Source of the DNA: an uncultured Eubacteriales bacterium
Lineage (GTDB): Bacteria; Bacillota; Clostridia; Oscillospirales; Acutalibacteraceae
Reading direction: 5' to 3'
DNA: 17,253 nucleotides
NCBI GenBank assembly: GCA_934486705.1
Contig: CAKSQS010000055.1
Location: 1-17,253, forward strand
Below are positions 1-7,441 of this stretch, piece after piece; the stretch's first letter is position 1, and every line of letters starts with the position of its first letter. Under the pieces are notes generated by a model. That model saw nothing but the letters and a program-made list of their open reading frames with translations, was not told the DNA's origin and searched no databases. A program made the translations under genes and the position numbers.

Positions 1-1
1 T

Positions 2-1552
2 ACTAAAGCGGAATATAACGCTTTATCTTCAAGGGTAAAAGGTGAAATATCCGGCAAAATGCTTGAAATCGGCAGCTGCCGGAAAAGTATTCTTGAGGAT
101 ATTCTGCTGCGCTCATTTGGTGTTAAACCGTCAGACTTTTCTAACGTTAAGACCTTTAAGGACTTAATAAGCGTATTTGAGGAAGATAAAGAAATTAAGG
201 GGGAAACCGAAAGCGAGATAAACCCCGACACAGAAACGGATGCGGACAAAGAATCTGATATACCCGAAAATGACGCGCTTGCCGACGCGGAACTGAACGA
301 TAACGACGCCGAAAATATAAAAGAAACAGAAAATATGTCAGAGCATGAAAACGAGGAGCAGCAGGAAAATACAGAACCCGATACGGATATAACCGATGCC
401 AATGAAGAATTTACGGACATAGATAATCTACACGAAGCCGAACAGGATTTGGTTACCGATACGGACATTCCCGAAGAAGCTTTAGACGAACCCGAAAAAG
501 AAACAAAAGACCCTGCAGAGGACGAAACAGAGGCCGAGGAAAATTATGAAAAATCGGAGTCCGAAACCGACAGTTATGAGAAAAAGGAAACTGACGAGGG
601 CGGATATGCCGATGATGATTATAATACGGAGGACGAGGAAGAACCGGAGGATTCCGAAGAACCCGGAAGTAAGACGGAAGAAGACTGCGAAGCCAGACCC
701 GAAATTCAGTATGATGACAACGGGGAATACTCGGATATTACGGACGAACAGGATATAACGGCAGACCAATCGGACAGCACAGAAGATAACTCCGACCGTG
801 ATTATGATATCCCCGACCAAAGCACGGAAGAAAAAGAGAACGAGCGGTCTGACGCCGTTTCCGAAGAAGACGGGGAATATGAAGAAACCGAAAATTTCGA
901 TTCAGATAATACAGATACCGAAATAAGCGAGAAAGATATTTCCGAAAATGAGGAACTTACGGACGCCGAGGATATAGACGCGGATAATGATACAGATACC
1001 TTTGCCGAGGATATAATGAGCACCGACCCGGAAACGGAAGACAGCGACAACGGCTTTTATGACGATTCGGAAGATGTACCGTTCGGGTCTGAAAACGAAG
1101 GAAAAGACGATGCGGATTTTAATAAAGATATGTTAGAGGACGGCAGCGATGAAATTGAAATCACCGATAACGGGGAAATGCCGGATGACAGCGATATTGA
1201 TATGTACCCCGAAAACGAGGACGATATACCCGACCCGCAGGAGTTTGAGGATATGCTTGACAGCAGCGCCGAGGAACTGTCGGGCGAAAACTTCACTTAT
1301 GACAGGGAGGAGCTCGGAGATTATGAGGATATGGGAGATTTTGATTATTTGCAGGAATCGGATATTGAACCCGGCGAGCCTGAAGACCCGACAGACGCAG
1401 AATTTTCACCGGATAACGCGGCAGAGGGATATAGGGGAAATGGCAGAGGAAATAGGCGAGGCGGCGGAAGAAGGCGAGGTGATTATCGCGGCATTATTGT
1501 AACTGCTGTTGCAAGAAAGTTAAAAATATGTTATACTGCCATTAGCTTTTAA
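2..1552 (+). CDS. Acidic low-complexity protein, 5'-truncated, with possible frame break near the 3' end
   Basis: The reading frame is open to the left edge, so the first ATG (59) is probably internal and the gene begins outside the window. The first roughly 60 residues look folded (helical, mixed charge). The next roughly 400 are dominated by Glu and Asp with Asn, Ser and Thr, without aromatic or hydrophobic core patterns, and so are probably disordered. No signal peptide, membrane segment or domain is recognised. From about 1430 the character changes abruptly to a Gly/Arg-rich tail and then a hydrophobic end. In the next frame the same bases read EEIGEAAEEGEVIIAALL and stop at 1502, which fits the acidic style much better. 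The gene is therefore either frame-shifted (one extra G in the GGG near 1428) or has an unusual basic tail. The HU promoter lies within the last 50 bases of the longer reading. Function unknown. Confidence 0.6.
   Translation, partial: TKAEYNALSSRVKGEISGKMLEIGSCRKSILEDILLRSFGVKPSDFSNVKTFKDLISVFEEDKEIKGETESEINPDTETDADKESDIPENDALADAELNDNDAENIKETENMSEHENEEQQENTEPDTDITDANEEFTDIDNLHEAEQDLVTDTDIPEEALDEPEKETKDPAEDETEAEENYEKSESETDSYEKKETDEGGYADDDYNTEDEEEPEDSEEPGSKTEEDCEARPEIQYDDNGEYSDITDEQDITADQSDSTEDNSDRDYDIPDQSTEEKENERSDAVSEEDGEYEETENFDSDNTDTEISEKDISENEELTDAEDIDADNDTDTFAEDIMSTDPETEDSDNGFYDDSEDVPFGSENEGKDDADFNKDMLEDGSDEIEITDNGEMPDDSDIDMYPENEDDIPDPQEFEDMLDSSAEELSGENFTYDREELGDYEDMGDFDYLQESDIEPGEPEDPTDAEFSPDNAAEGYRGNGRGNRRGGGRRRGDYRGIIVTAVARKLKICYTAISF
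1509..1537 (+). promoter_or_regulatory. Promoter of the HU gene
   Basis: TTGCAA (1509-1514), a 17-base spacer, and TATACT (1532-1537) with an upstream TG (extended -10). It is 45 bases from the HU start codon and correctly oriented. It overlaps the end of the long reading of the acidic gene but lies just after the stop (1502) of the alternative frame. Confidence 0.6.
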
Positions 1553-1582
1553 TGCTGAAATATAAAACGGAGGTTTTGTAAG

Positions 1583-1858
1583 ATGAACAAAACAGAATTT
1601 GCAGCCGCAGTTGCCGAGGCTGCCGGTGCAAGCAAGAAGGACGCAGAAAACATTATTAACGCTGCTTTGGCCCAGATTGAAAAATCGCTTGTTGAGGGCG
1701 ATAAAATTCAGTTTGTAGGCTTCGGAACGTTTGAAACCCGCGAGCGCGGCGAGAGAACAGCAAAGAATCCGCGCACAGGCGAGCAGATTACCGTAAAAGC
1801 CGCAAAGGTTCCGGCTTTTAAACCCGGCAAGGCCCTGAAAGACGCCGTAAACAAATAA
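1583..1858 (+). CDS. hup: HU family DNA-binding protein
   Basis: A 91-residue protein, full length for the HU/IHF family. HU dimers bind and bend DNA without strong sequence preference, compacting the nucleoid and assisting replication, recombination and repair. The N-terminal helices begin MNKTEF. The core FVGFGTFETRERGERTAKNP and the arm segment with NPRTGEQ are the family signature, followed by a C-terminal VPAFKPGKALKD helix. The start is well supported by CGGAGG about nine bases before ATG. It has its own promoter (1509-1537) and a hairpin terminator (1872-1906), so it is probably monocistronic. It may be the chromosomal housekeeping copy or an element-borne one; the sequence does not decide. 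Confidence 0.95.
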   Translation: MNKTEFAAAVAEAAGASKKDAENIINAALAQIEKSLVEGDKIQFVGFGTFETRERGERTAKNPRTGEQITVKAAKVPAFKPGKALKDAVNK

Positions 1859-1871
1859 GAAAGTAAAATGT

Positions 1872-1906
1872 GTGCAGCTGTCGGTATGATGGCTGCACTT
1901 GTTTTT
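1872..1906 (+). terminator. Rho-independent terminator after HU
   Basis: GTGCAGC (1872-1878) pairs perfectly with GCTGCAC (1892-1898), followed by TTGTTTTT. It lies 14 bases after the HU stop codon. Confidence 0.75.
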
Positions 1907-1922
1907 GTGATGTTTTGATGTA

Positions 1923-1951
1923 TTGACATAAATGAACCATAATGATAGAAT
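1923..1951 (+). promoter_or_regulatory. Promoter of the DUF3800 gene
   Basis: Perfect TTGACA (1923-1928), 17-base spacer, TAGAAT (1946-1951). The leader to the start codon at 2038 is about 80 bases and AT-rich. Confidence 0.7.
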
Positions 1952-2037
1952 ATTATTATAAACAATTTGATTTTAACAAAATTTATAACGGCATATATCT
2001 ATTTATTAAAAAGGGAAAAGAAAGCTGAGGAATATTT

Positions 2038-2811
2038 ATGTTGGTTTTTATTGATGAAAGCGGTTATCCGCGGCCCACAGATGGCAATGGTTTCTCTACC
2101 TTAATGGCTGTATGTATTTATGAAAAGGATGTCAGAGCGATTACCAATGATATATATAAGTTGAAAAATAGAATATATGCAAAACAAGACGAGATTAAAT
2201 CTACAAATTTAATCAAGAAGCAAACAATTGAGAAAAACAGAACCAAAAACAAAGAATATGCGGAACAGTTTGTTAAGACGGTATCAGATTATAATATCAC
2301 AACTTTTTGTATTATTATGAAACGTCCGACTTCTTTACCTTCAACCGAAGAAACGAAATTTCCTAAGCAGTATCATTTGCTAATGAAAAAAATAGAGTAT
2401 TGTTGTGAACGGCGGAATACAGAAAAAGCGATTTTTGTTTTTGATGAAACTAATGAACGGGAAGATCTGAAGACGGCAGAAAATTTCAATAACTTTCTTT
2501 TTAAATCAAGATTGGGTAAGAAATTCACAAAAATTCTTGAAACACCGTTGTTTGTCAGCTCGGCAATAACCCCGGCAGTACAGATTGCAGATATATTTGC
2601 AGGCATAGCACGCCAATATTATGAGCAAGGTCTAAATATCAGAGAAGCATCTACCGATTATGAAAAATGGTTATATGAATTGTATAAAATGATATATCAA
2701 AAAACAGAAAATTTCACTCAACCTAATTCGAGCTACTACGAACACGGATTTCAGTACATAGAAAATTTGAATTATATAAGAAAGGATAAAAAGTCCTTGA
2801 CAAACATATAA
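2038..2811 (+). CDS. DUF3800 domain protein
   Basis: A 257-residue protein of the DUF3800 family, believed from family knowledge to adopt an RNase H-like fold; its biological role is not established. The hallmark FIDESG is at residues 4-9, a central strand IFVFDE at 132-137, and the typical C-terminal helix QIADIFAGI at 182-190. The acidic residues D6, D136 and D185 are positioned as a possible metal site. The start is supported by TGAGG upstream, and no earlier in-frame start fits. The gene is clearly AT-richer than HU before it and recD2/recJ after it, suggesting separate acquisition. It has its own promoter and no coding partner. Directly behind it, overlapping its last codons, begins a consensus promoter for a short structured RNA (2832-2929). 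DUF3800 genes are known to sit next to several distinct structured RNA motifs, so a protein-RNA pair is a reasonable inference. Confidence 0.85.
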   Translation: MLVFIDESGYPRPTDGNGFSTLMAVCIYEKDVRAITNDIYKLKNRIYAKQDEIKSTNLIKKQTIEKNRTKNKEYAEQFVKTVSDYNITTFCIIMKRPTSLPSTEETKFPKQYHLLMKKIEYCCERRNTEKAIFVFDETNEREDLKTAENFNNFLFKSRLGKKFTKILETPLFVSSAITPAVQIADIFAGIARQYYEQGLNIREASTDYEKWLYELYKMIYQKTENFTQPNSSYYEHGFQYIENLNYIRKDKKSLTNI

Positions 2812-2825
2812 TTATTATGTATAAT
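2797..2825 (+). promoter_or_regulatory. Consensus promoter for the small RNA behind DUF3800
   Basis: Perfect TTGACA (2797-2802), exactly 17 bases, perfect TATAAT (2820-2825). The -35 lies inside the last codons of the DUF3800 gene. Expected start of transcription is about 2832. Confidence 0.75.
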
Positions 2826-2831
2826 ATAGTT

Positions 2832-2929
2832 GGAGTCGAGAGTTATCCCGTCCGGGGGTTGCATTTGGCTCCGTCTATTTATACGGAAAAGAGTTATTGT
2901 CATTTATATGTGACGATAACTCTTTTTTT
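2832..2929 (+). ncRNA. Candidate small structured RNA associated with DUF3800
   Basis: About 98 bases between a perfect promoter and a strong terminator, with no open reading frame of note. The predicted 5' helix is GGAGTC (2832-2837) with GGCTCC (2867-2872), containing one G-U pair. It encloses a C-rich/G-rich segment (CCC 2847-2849, GGGGG 2854-2858). TCCGT (2870-2874) can instead pair with ACGGA (2883-2887). AGAGTTAT occurs at 2839-2846 and again at 2890-2897 as the terminator's 5' arm, so the terminator's 3' arm (GATAACTCT, 2915-2923) can pair with either copy. Published comparative surveys describe several RNA motifs near DUF3800 genes; whether this one matches any of them cannot be checked here. 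Confidence 0.55.
2889..2929 (+). terminator. Rho-independent terminator of the small RNA
   Basis: A 14-bp stem (2889-2902 with 2911-2924, one G-U pair), 8-base loop, then a run of seven T. It is far from any coding stop, which supports it as the 3' end of the short RNA rather than of the DUF3800 mRNA alone. Confidence 0.8.
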
Positions 2930-2999
2930 CCATGAATTTCAAGTACAACATAAAGATGAAGGTAAAATGTTATAATTGAAAAATGAAATATAAGGATTG

Positions 3000-3037
3000 A
3001 CCGCCTATCCCAATTACGGGATGGGCGGTATTTTTTT
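3000..3037 (+). terminator. Second rho-independent terminator before recD2
   Basis: A 12-bp stem (3000-3011 with 3018-3029, one G-U pair), 6-base loop AATTAC, then ATTTTTTT. An extended -10-like TGTTATAAT lies at 2968-2976 but without a recognisable -35. So this may end a second very short transcript, or simply back up the preceding terminator. Confidence 0.75.
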
Positions 3038-3077
3038 GCGCAGTTTTCTTGAAACCTCTTCAAAACCAAAGGTATTT

Positions 3078-3086
3078 TGTTATTAT
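3078..3086 (+). promoter_or_regulatory. Possible extended -10 promoter of recD2-recJ
   Basis: TGTTATTAT directly downstream of the terminator and 33 bases before the recD2 start. The -35 is poor. It is the best candidate for driving the recD2-recJ-291-residue operon. Confidence 0.3.
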
Positions 3087-3118
3087 ACCGAATTATATTT
3101 ATGAAGGAGAGGTTTAAA

Positions 3119-4432
3119 ATGAAACTGAAAGGCACGGTTACCCATATTTTTGCCGAAAAGGAAAGCGGTTTTAAAATTATAGTAATAGACGTGCGGGATA
3201 TTAAAAGCATTGAGCCTGACAAAAGAAACCCGGATTTTCCCGGCAGCGTGACTGTTCTCGGTATGCTTAAAGGCGTTAAGGAAGATTATGTTGTCGAAGT
3301 GACGGGCGAGTGGGAAAAGCGGCGGAACGGAAACTATTTCCCTTGGCAGTTTAAGGCGGCGGATTATGTCATTTGCGAATTTGAAACACCTGTTTTAATG
3401 CAAAGGTTTTTGTCTTCGCTTAAAAGCGCAGGACCGGAGACGGCAAGAAGAATAATGAGAATTTTCCCCGACCCTCAGAAAGCAATAGAGGAAAATCCGA
3501 CGGCGCTTGCGGGTATCGGCGGGATAAGCTCCGAGCGCGCGGCGAGAATAAGAACCGAATTTCTCGAAGAAAAGGAAAGACGCAGCCTTGCAACTTTTCT
3601 GCATAGCTACGGCTTTAAAGCAGAAACGGTAAACGCAATTTCCGCAGAGCTTGGTAACGATGCAATGAAGATAGTCAAAAGCGACCCGTACTGCCTGTAC
3701 GAAAAGGGCTTTGCTTCATTTAAAACGTGCGACAGAATAGGGAACGACTGCGGGTTAGCTCCGTATGCGATGTGCCGAATGAAATGCCTTGTGCGCGCGG
3801 TGCTTAAAACAAAAGCAGGTGCAAAGGGACATACATTTTTACCCGCCGACCTTTTAACGGAGGAATGCAATGCTTTTTTAAAGGAAAATGCGGCAATTGA
3901 AAGCGCAGTTACTAAGGAAAGGTTTGAAACGGTGCTTCATAACCTTGTATCCGACGGCGCGGTTGTGTATGAAAGCGGAAGATATTATCACCCCGACAGA
4001 TACAAAAATGAAAGGGATACCGCAGAAATTCTTTTAAGAAGAATCGGGCATAGATCCCGTTATGCGAATGTATCGAAAGATGCTTTAAACGACTGTATTT
4101 CGGCGGCACAGTATGAAATAGGAATAACACTTGACGAAACGCAAAGAAACGCAGTTATAACCGCGATAAGAAATAGCACAACCGTTCATAAGGTGCAGGG
4201 CGGGGAGTACCCGGTGGTTATTATGGTAATAACAGGCTTTCATTCGATGATGCTTATAAGAAACCTGTTTTACACCGGCGTTACCCGCGCAAAGGAAAGA
4301 ATGATAATAGTAGGCGACGAAGACGCCGTACGCTATGCGATACGCAATACCAAAGGCACTAAAAGATTTTCGGCGCTTTGCGGGCTTTTGAAAAGAAAAA
4401 GTGAGAATGAAAAAATAAAGGAGCAACCGTGA
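3119..4432 (+). CDS. RecD2-like protein lacking the helicase ATPase core (internal in-frame deletion)
   Basis: A 438-residue protein; intact RecD2-type helicases (superfamily 1, 5'-3') usually have about 730-800. The N-terminal OB-like part (residues 1 to about 75) and the helix-hairpin-helix region (about 127-145, AGIGGISSERAARI) are present. The entry to the motor domain, LDETQRNAV (residues 338-346), is followed after only about seven residues by TVHKVQGGEYPVVIM (from 355) and then NLFYTGVTRAKERMIIVGD, which are the late motifs V and VI. Walker A (GGPGTGKT type), the DExx/Walker B motif and motif III are absent, so ATP hydrolysis and unwinding are very unlikely. The frame stays open across the junction (about 4172-4183). 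The start ATG 3119 is chosen because AGGAGAGG stands six bases before it; an in-frame ATG at 3077 has no such site. The stop overlaps the recJ start (TGATG). Confidence 0.8.
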   Translation: MKLKGTVTHIFAEKESGFKIIVIDVRDIKSIEPDKRNPDFPGSVTVLGMLKGVKEDYVVEVTGEWEKRRNGNYFPWQFKAADYVICEFETPVLMQRFLSSLKSAGPETARRIMRIFPDPQKAIEENPTALAGIGGISSERAARIRTEFLEEKERRSLATFLHSYGFKAETVNAISAELGNDAMKIVKSDPYCLYEKGFASFKTCDRIGNDCGLAPYAMCRMKCLVRAVLKTKAGAKGHTFLPADLLTEECNAFLKENAAIESAVTKERFETVLHNLVSDGAVVYESGRYYHPDRYKNERDTAEILLRRIGHRSRYANVSKDALNDCISAAQYEIGITLDETQRNAVITAIRNSTTVHKVQGGEYPVVIMVITGFHSMMLIRNLFYTGVTRAKERMIIVGDEDAVRYAIRNTKGTKRFSALCGLLKRKSENEKIKEQP

Positions 4433-6111
4433 TGATTTGGAAACAGAATACAGAGCTTTCGCAATATGATTTTTTCAGGGAAAACGGATACAGCGCTTTC
4501 TCGGCAGTCGCTTTGTGCAAAGCAGGAATAAAAACGCTTGACGAGGCGGACGATTTTCTGAACGGCGACGAGCTATGCGATTTCAGACTTATACGAAATA
4601 TAGATAAGGCAACGGATATTATCTGGAAACATATTTTTGCTCATAACCGTATTTGTATATTCGGCGATTACGACGCCGACGGAATAAGCGCGTCAGCCGT
4701 TATGTTTTTGGCGCTTAAAAAAATGGGCGCCGAGGTATGCGTCAGACTGCCCGACAGAATTGAGGAAGGCTACGGCATAAGCAAAAAAGCAATTAAAGAG
4801 CAGGAGGAACTTGGCGCAAAGCTTTTTGTTACGGTGGATAACGGAGTGCGCGCCGTGGAAGAAACGGAATATGTAAAGGAATTAGGCTTGGATATTGTAA
4901 TACTCGACCATCACGAGCCGGGAGATGTGCTGCCGCAGGCAGACGCGCTTATAGACCTGCATATTGAGGGCGAGACTTACCCGTATAAAGAACTGACGGG
5001 TTCGGGGCTTGCTTGGAAGGTTGCGCACTGTATGCTTGAGCAAATAGAAGAACACGATTTCGCACTTTCGCTTGCGGATATTGCGGCTATCGGTACAATA
5101 GGCGACGTAGCGCCGCTTAACGGAGAAAACCGTGTGATTGTAAAAAGAGCCGTTAAGCGTATGCATGACCCTTATTACGACAGACCCGGTATAAAAGCGC
5201 TTATGGGGGATATGTCGCATATAACAGCCGAGGATATTGCCTACCGTTTAGCGCCGTGCCTTAACGCTGCGGGCAGACTTAACGTAAAGGGCGCTGAGCT
5301 TTCCCTTATATTGCTGCTTGAAACAAATCCTTTGACTGCGGCAGGGCTTGCCGGAAAGGTTTTAAGTATAAATGAGGAAAGAAAACAAATGCAGGCAGCG
5401 GCATACAGTCAGATTCGTGAAGAAGCTGAAAGACTTGTAATTGCAGGGGATAAGGTGCTTGTTTTATGCACTGAAAAAGCGCCCGGCGGAATAGTGGGTC
5501 TGCTTGCAGGAAATTTAAAGGAAGAATTCGGCAGGCCTGCAATAGTTTTCGCCTTTAAAACGGATAAGGACGGTAAAACGGTGCTTACAGGCAGCGCAAG
5601 ATCGGTTGAGGCTTTTCATATTCTGAACGGTATAGAAAAGTGCAGGGAGCTTTTGTTAAGCTACGGCGGACACGCTATGGCTGCGGGGCTTTCGCTGAAC
5701 CCCGAAAACTTTGAGAGCTTTCGCCGTGCAATTCAGCTAACCGCAAATTATCTTACAGATGAGGAGCTGCAGCCTACCTGCTTTTGGGATATGCAAACAG
5801 AACAGTCCGAGCTAAGCGATGAACTGTTTGCCGAGGCAGAACGCCTTGAGCCGTTCGGCGCCTGTGCGCCAAAGCCTGTTTTAAAAACGGAAATAAAGCT
5901 TTCGGAAAATGAAGCGCATAAATTTATAGGGCAGGACGGAAAGCATATAAAGCTGTTTGCCGATGGTTTTTCGCTTATAGGGTTTAATCAGGCGGAAAAG
6001 TATATGGAGCTGTCGTTGCCGGATAAAATAACCGCTTACGCAACCTTGGGTGAAAACTATTTTAACGGCGAAAAGCACAAGCAATTATCTTTACTGGATT
6101 TTTCCGCATAA
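4432..6111 (+). CDS. recJ: Single-stranded-DNA-specific exonuclease RecJ
   Basis: A 559-residue member of the DHH phosphoesterase superfamily. RecJ degrades single-stranded DNA 5'-3' in recombination repair and mismatch repair with Mn/Mg ions. Visible motifs are GDYDADG (about 78-84), VDNG (about 135-138) and DHH (159-161). The DHHA1 signature GGHAMAAG is at about 412-419 and a C-terminal OB-like segment follows. All metal-binding motifs look intact. The length is typical of shorter RecJ forms. ATG 4432 overlaps the recD2 stop and has AAAGGAG eight bases upstream; an in-frame GTG at 4429 is less well spaced. The coupling with the deleted recD2 suggests they were once a joint recombination unit, perhaps carried by a mobile element in addition to a chromosomal recJ. 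Confidence 0.92.
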   Translation: MIWKQNTELSQYDFFRENGYSAFSAVALCKAGIKTLDEADDFLNGDELCDFRLIRNIDKATDIIWKHIFAHNRICIFGDYDADGISASAVMFLALKKMGAEVCVRLPDRIEEGYGISKKAIKEQEELGAKLFVTVDNGVRAVEETEYVKELGLDIVILDHHEPGDVLPQADALIDLHIEGETYPYKELTGSGLAWKVAHCMLEQIEEHDFALSLADIAAIGTIGDVAPLNGENRVIVKRAVKRMHDPYYDRPGIKALMGDMSHITAEDIAYRLAPCLNAAGRLNVKGAELSLILLLETNPLTAAGLAGKVLSINEERKQMQAAAYSQIREEAERLVIAGDKVLVLCTEKAPGGIVGLLAGNLKEEFGRPAIVFAFKTDKDGKTVLTGSARSVEAFHILNGIEKCRELLLSYGGHAMAAGLSLNPENFESFRRAIQLTANYLTDEELQPTCFWDMQTEQSELSDELFAEAERLEPFGACAPKPVLKTEIKLSENEAHKFIGQDGKHIKLFADGFSLIGFNQAEKYMELSLPDKITAYATLGENYFNGEKHKQLSLLDFSA

Positions 6112-6130
6112 GAAAGCGGGGTGAACAGGC

Positions 6131-7006
6131 ATGGCGGGAAAAACAAATACCAAGCAGATATGCGTTTATAAAACACAGAAGGCTTTGCTTGAATTTATGG
6201 ACGATACAAGATATGAAAAGGAGCCTATGGCGTCGCCGCACACGCTTATGTCGAGAATAAGGCTGAACGCCAAGGATTACAGCAAAGGCACGGGTGAGAG
6301 TGCCGTTGACGCCTTTTATAACCTGTCGGCAGAGGAGTTTTTTCAGTTAAACGACGCCGTAATAAAGGCAAAGACCGTAACGGCAAGAGAGCTTGCAATT
6401 TGTAAGCGCAATATTGAACGGCTGCAAAAGGCTTTAAAATGCACAGGGGATAATTCTGCTCTTAAAGAGATTGAGGACTTATGCTCGCAGTTTTCGGAAA
6501 GCCCGAATGAAATATTCAAAGAAGCGGGAGAAAAGATAAGCGGAATACTCTCACGTCTTAAAGGAACGCCGGGTTCGGATGATGTAAGCGGTGCGGCTCT
6601 TTTGGAAAAAGCAACCGCCGAATACGACGAAGCAAAGTCGCAAAGGGAAATATATTCCAACATAAAAATTCTGAATTACGACAGATATGTAAATCCGGAA
6701 AATGCGGAAGAGCGGACAATTACAATGCTGAAGGTCACATATAATCCTCAAAGGAATTATCCTTATGTGCTGACGGTAGCAAACGGTTGGGCGGTGCCGC
6801 TTATTACAAAGCTGAAGGGCGTTATAATAAAAGAGGGAAGCACAAGGCTTACGGATAAGGTGGTAATATCTCTTGACGAAAGAAAAATGTTTTCAATGCT
6901 CGGAACGGTGGATTCTTTTTTAAAGGCTATGACGGCGTATGCGTTAGGTCCGTATTTTGAAACGGTCACTAATCCGATTTTATACTCCGGTGCATACGAG
7001 GATTAA
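6131..7006 (+). CDS. Uncharacterised 291-residue protein in the recD2-recJ operon
   Basis: I do not recognise a family. The start has only a weak G-rich ribosome site (GCGGGGTG) about eight bases upstream. The first roughly 80 residues contain short helical stretches. Residues about 90-190 are charged and helical, possibly coiled coil. The C-terminal third (from YNPQRNYPYVLTVANGWAVP) looks like a compact mixed alpha/beta domain. There is no signal peptide, membrane segment or catalytic motif. It begins 19 bases after the recJ stop and is followed by a strong terminator, so it is the last gene of the operon. A role in DNA transactions with RecJ is only guilt by association. Confidence 0.7.
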   Translation: MAGKTNTKQICVYKTQKALLEFMDDTRYEKEPMASPHTLMSRIRLNAKDYSKGTGESAVDAFYNLSAEEFFQLNDAVIKAKTVTARELAICKRNIERLQKALKCTGDNSALKEIEDLCSQFSESPNEIFKEAGEKISGILSRLKGTPGSDDVSGAALLEKATAEYDEAKSQREIYSNIKILNYDRYVNPENAEERTITMLKVTYNPQRNYPYVLTVANGWAVPLITKLKGVIIKEGSTRLTDKVVISLDERKMFSMLGTVDSFLKAMTAYALGPYFETVTNPILYSGAYED

Positions 7007-7010
7007 ACGA

Positions 7011-7054
7011 AAAACGGTTGACGGACTCAAAAAGCCTGTCAGCCGTTTTGTTTT
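7011..7054 (+). terminator. Rho-independent terminator of the recD2-recJ operon
   Basis: AAAACGGTTGAC (7011-7022) pairs with GTCAGCCGTTTT (7038-7049, one G-U pair), followed by GTTTT. It begins five bases after the stop codon. Confidence 0.8.
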
Positions 7055-7059
7055 CTTGA

Positions 7060-7257
7060 AACAGCATAAGAATTCCCCTTGAAATAGGGCGCGGAGAAGG
7101 GTTTGACAGGGTTTCTACGGTTATGTGCGAGCAGATAAGAACGCTGCCGGATTATATGCTTGTAAAGAGAATAGGCGCAGTCAGTGATTCGGATAAGGTA
7201 CGGGATATAAATTATGCACTTGCAAGGTCGCTCGGACTGACTCTTAACGGTTGGTAA
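7060..7257 (+). pseudogene. C-terminal remnant of a MazF/PemK-type toxin gene
   Basis: An in-frame stretch of 65 codons begins right after a TGA and has no start codon at its head. Its translation contains GFDRVSTVMCEQIRTL and then KRIGAVSDSDKVRDINYALARSLGL. This matches the C-terminal half of MazF/PemK mRNA interferases, where a D-x-x-S-x-V-x-x-EQIRT motif is followed by an I-G-x-L-S segment and an amphipathic helix. The N-terminal half, including the RNA-binding loop and catalytic Arg region, is missing, replaced by the terminator of the preceding operon. No antitoxin is nearby. It is most likely a deletion scar. The 180 bases behind it (7258-7441) hold only a five-codon ORF preceded by AAGGAG at about 7319. 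Confidence 0.65.
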
Positions 7258-7386
7258 TTGGCGGATAAGGTGACTTATTCGCAGATTATAATAAATTTAT
7301 GAAGGAGTTTTTTAAAAATGGAAAAAGGATTATAAATGTCACACAATACGGAAAAATGAGAAAGAAGGCACTGTGAAGTTAATATA

Positions 7387-7395
7387 TGTTATAAT
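7387..7395 (+). promoter_or_regulatory. Extended -10 promoter of the DUF2442 gene
   Basis: TGTTATAAT with no good -35. A second TATAAT occurs at 7401-7406. It lies about 45-50 bases before the start codon at 7442. Confidence 0.4.
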
Positions 7396-7441
7396 GCCGA
7401 TATAATGTGATACTGCCGAATTTTAATAAGGGGATTATTTA

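Noticed and set aside
802..1296. Ser-rich minus-strand ORFs opposite the acidic gene
   Set aside because: They mirror Glu/Asp codons read backwards; low complexity and no start signals.
2984..3002. Mini-ORF MKYKD before the second terminator, as a possible leader peptide
   Set aside because: No ribosome site and no alternative pairing that would make an attenuator.
3077..3118. ATG 3077 as the recD2 start
   Set aside because: It sits in the promoter-like region without a ribosome site; ATG 3119 has AGGAGAGG six bases before it.
7319..7336. Mini-ORF MEKGL preceded by AAGGAG
   Set aside because: Only five codons; probably the start of a deleted gene, and too little to call.
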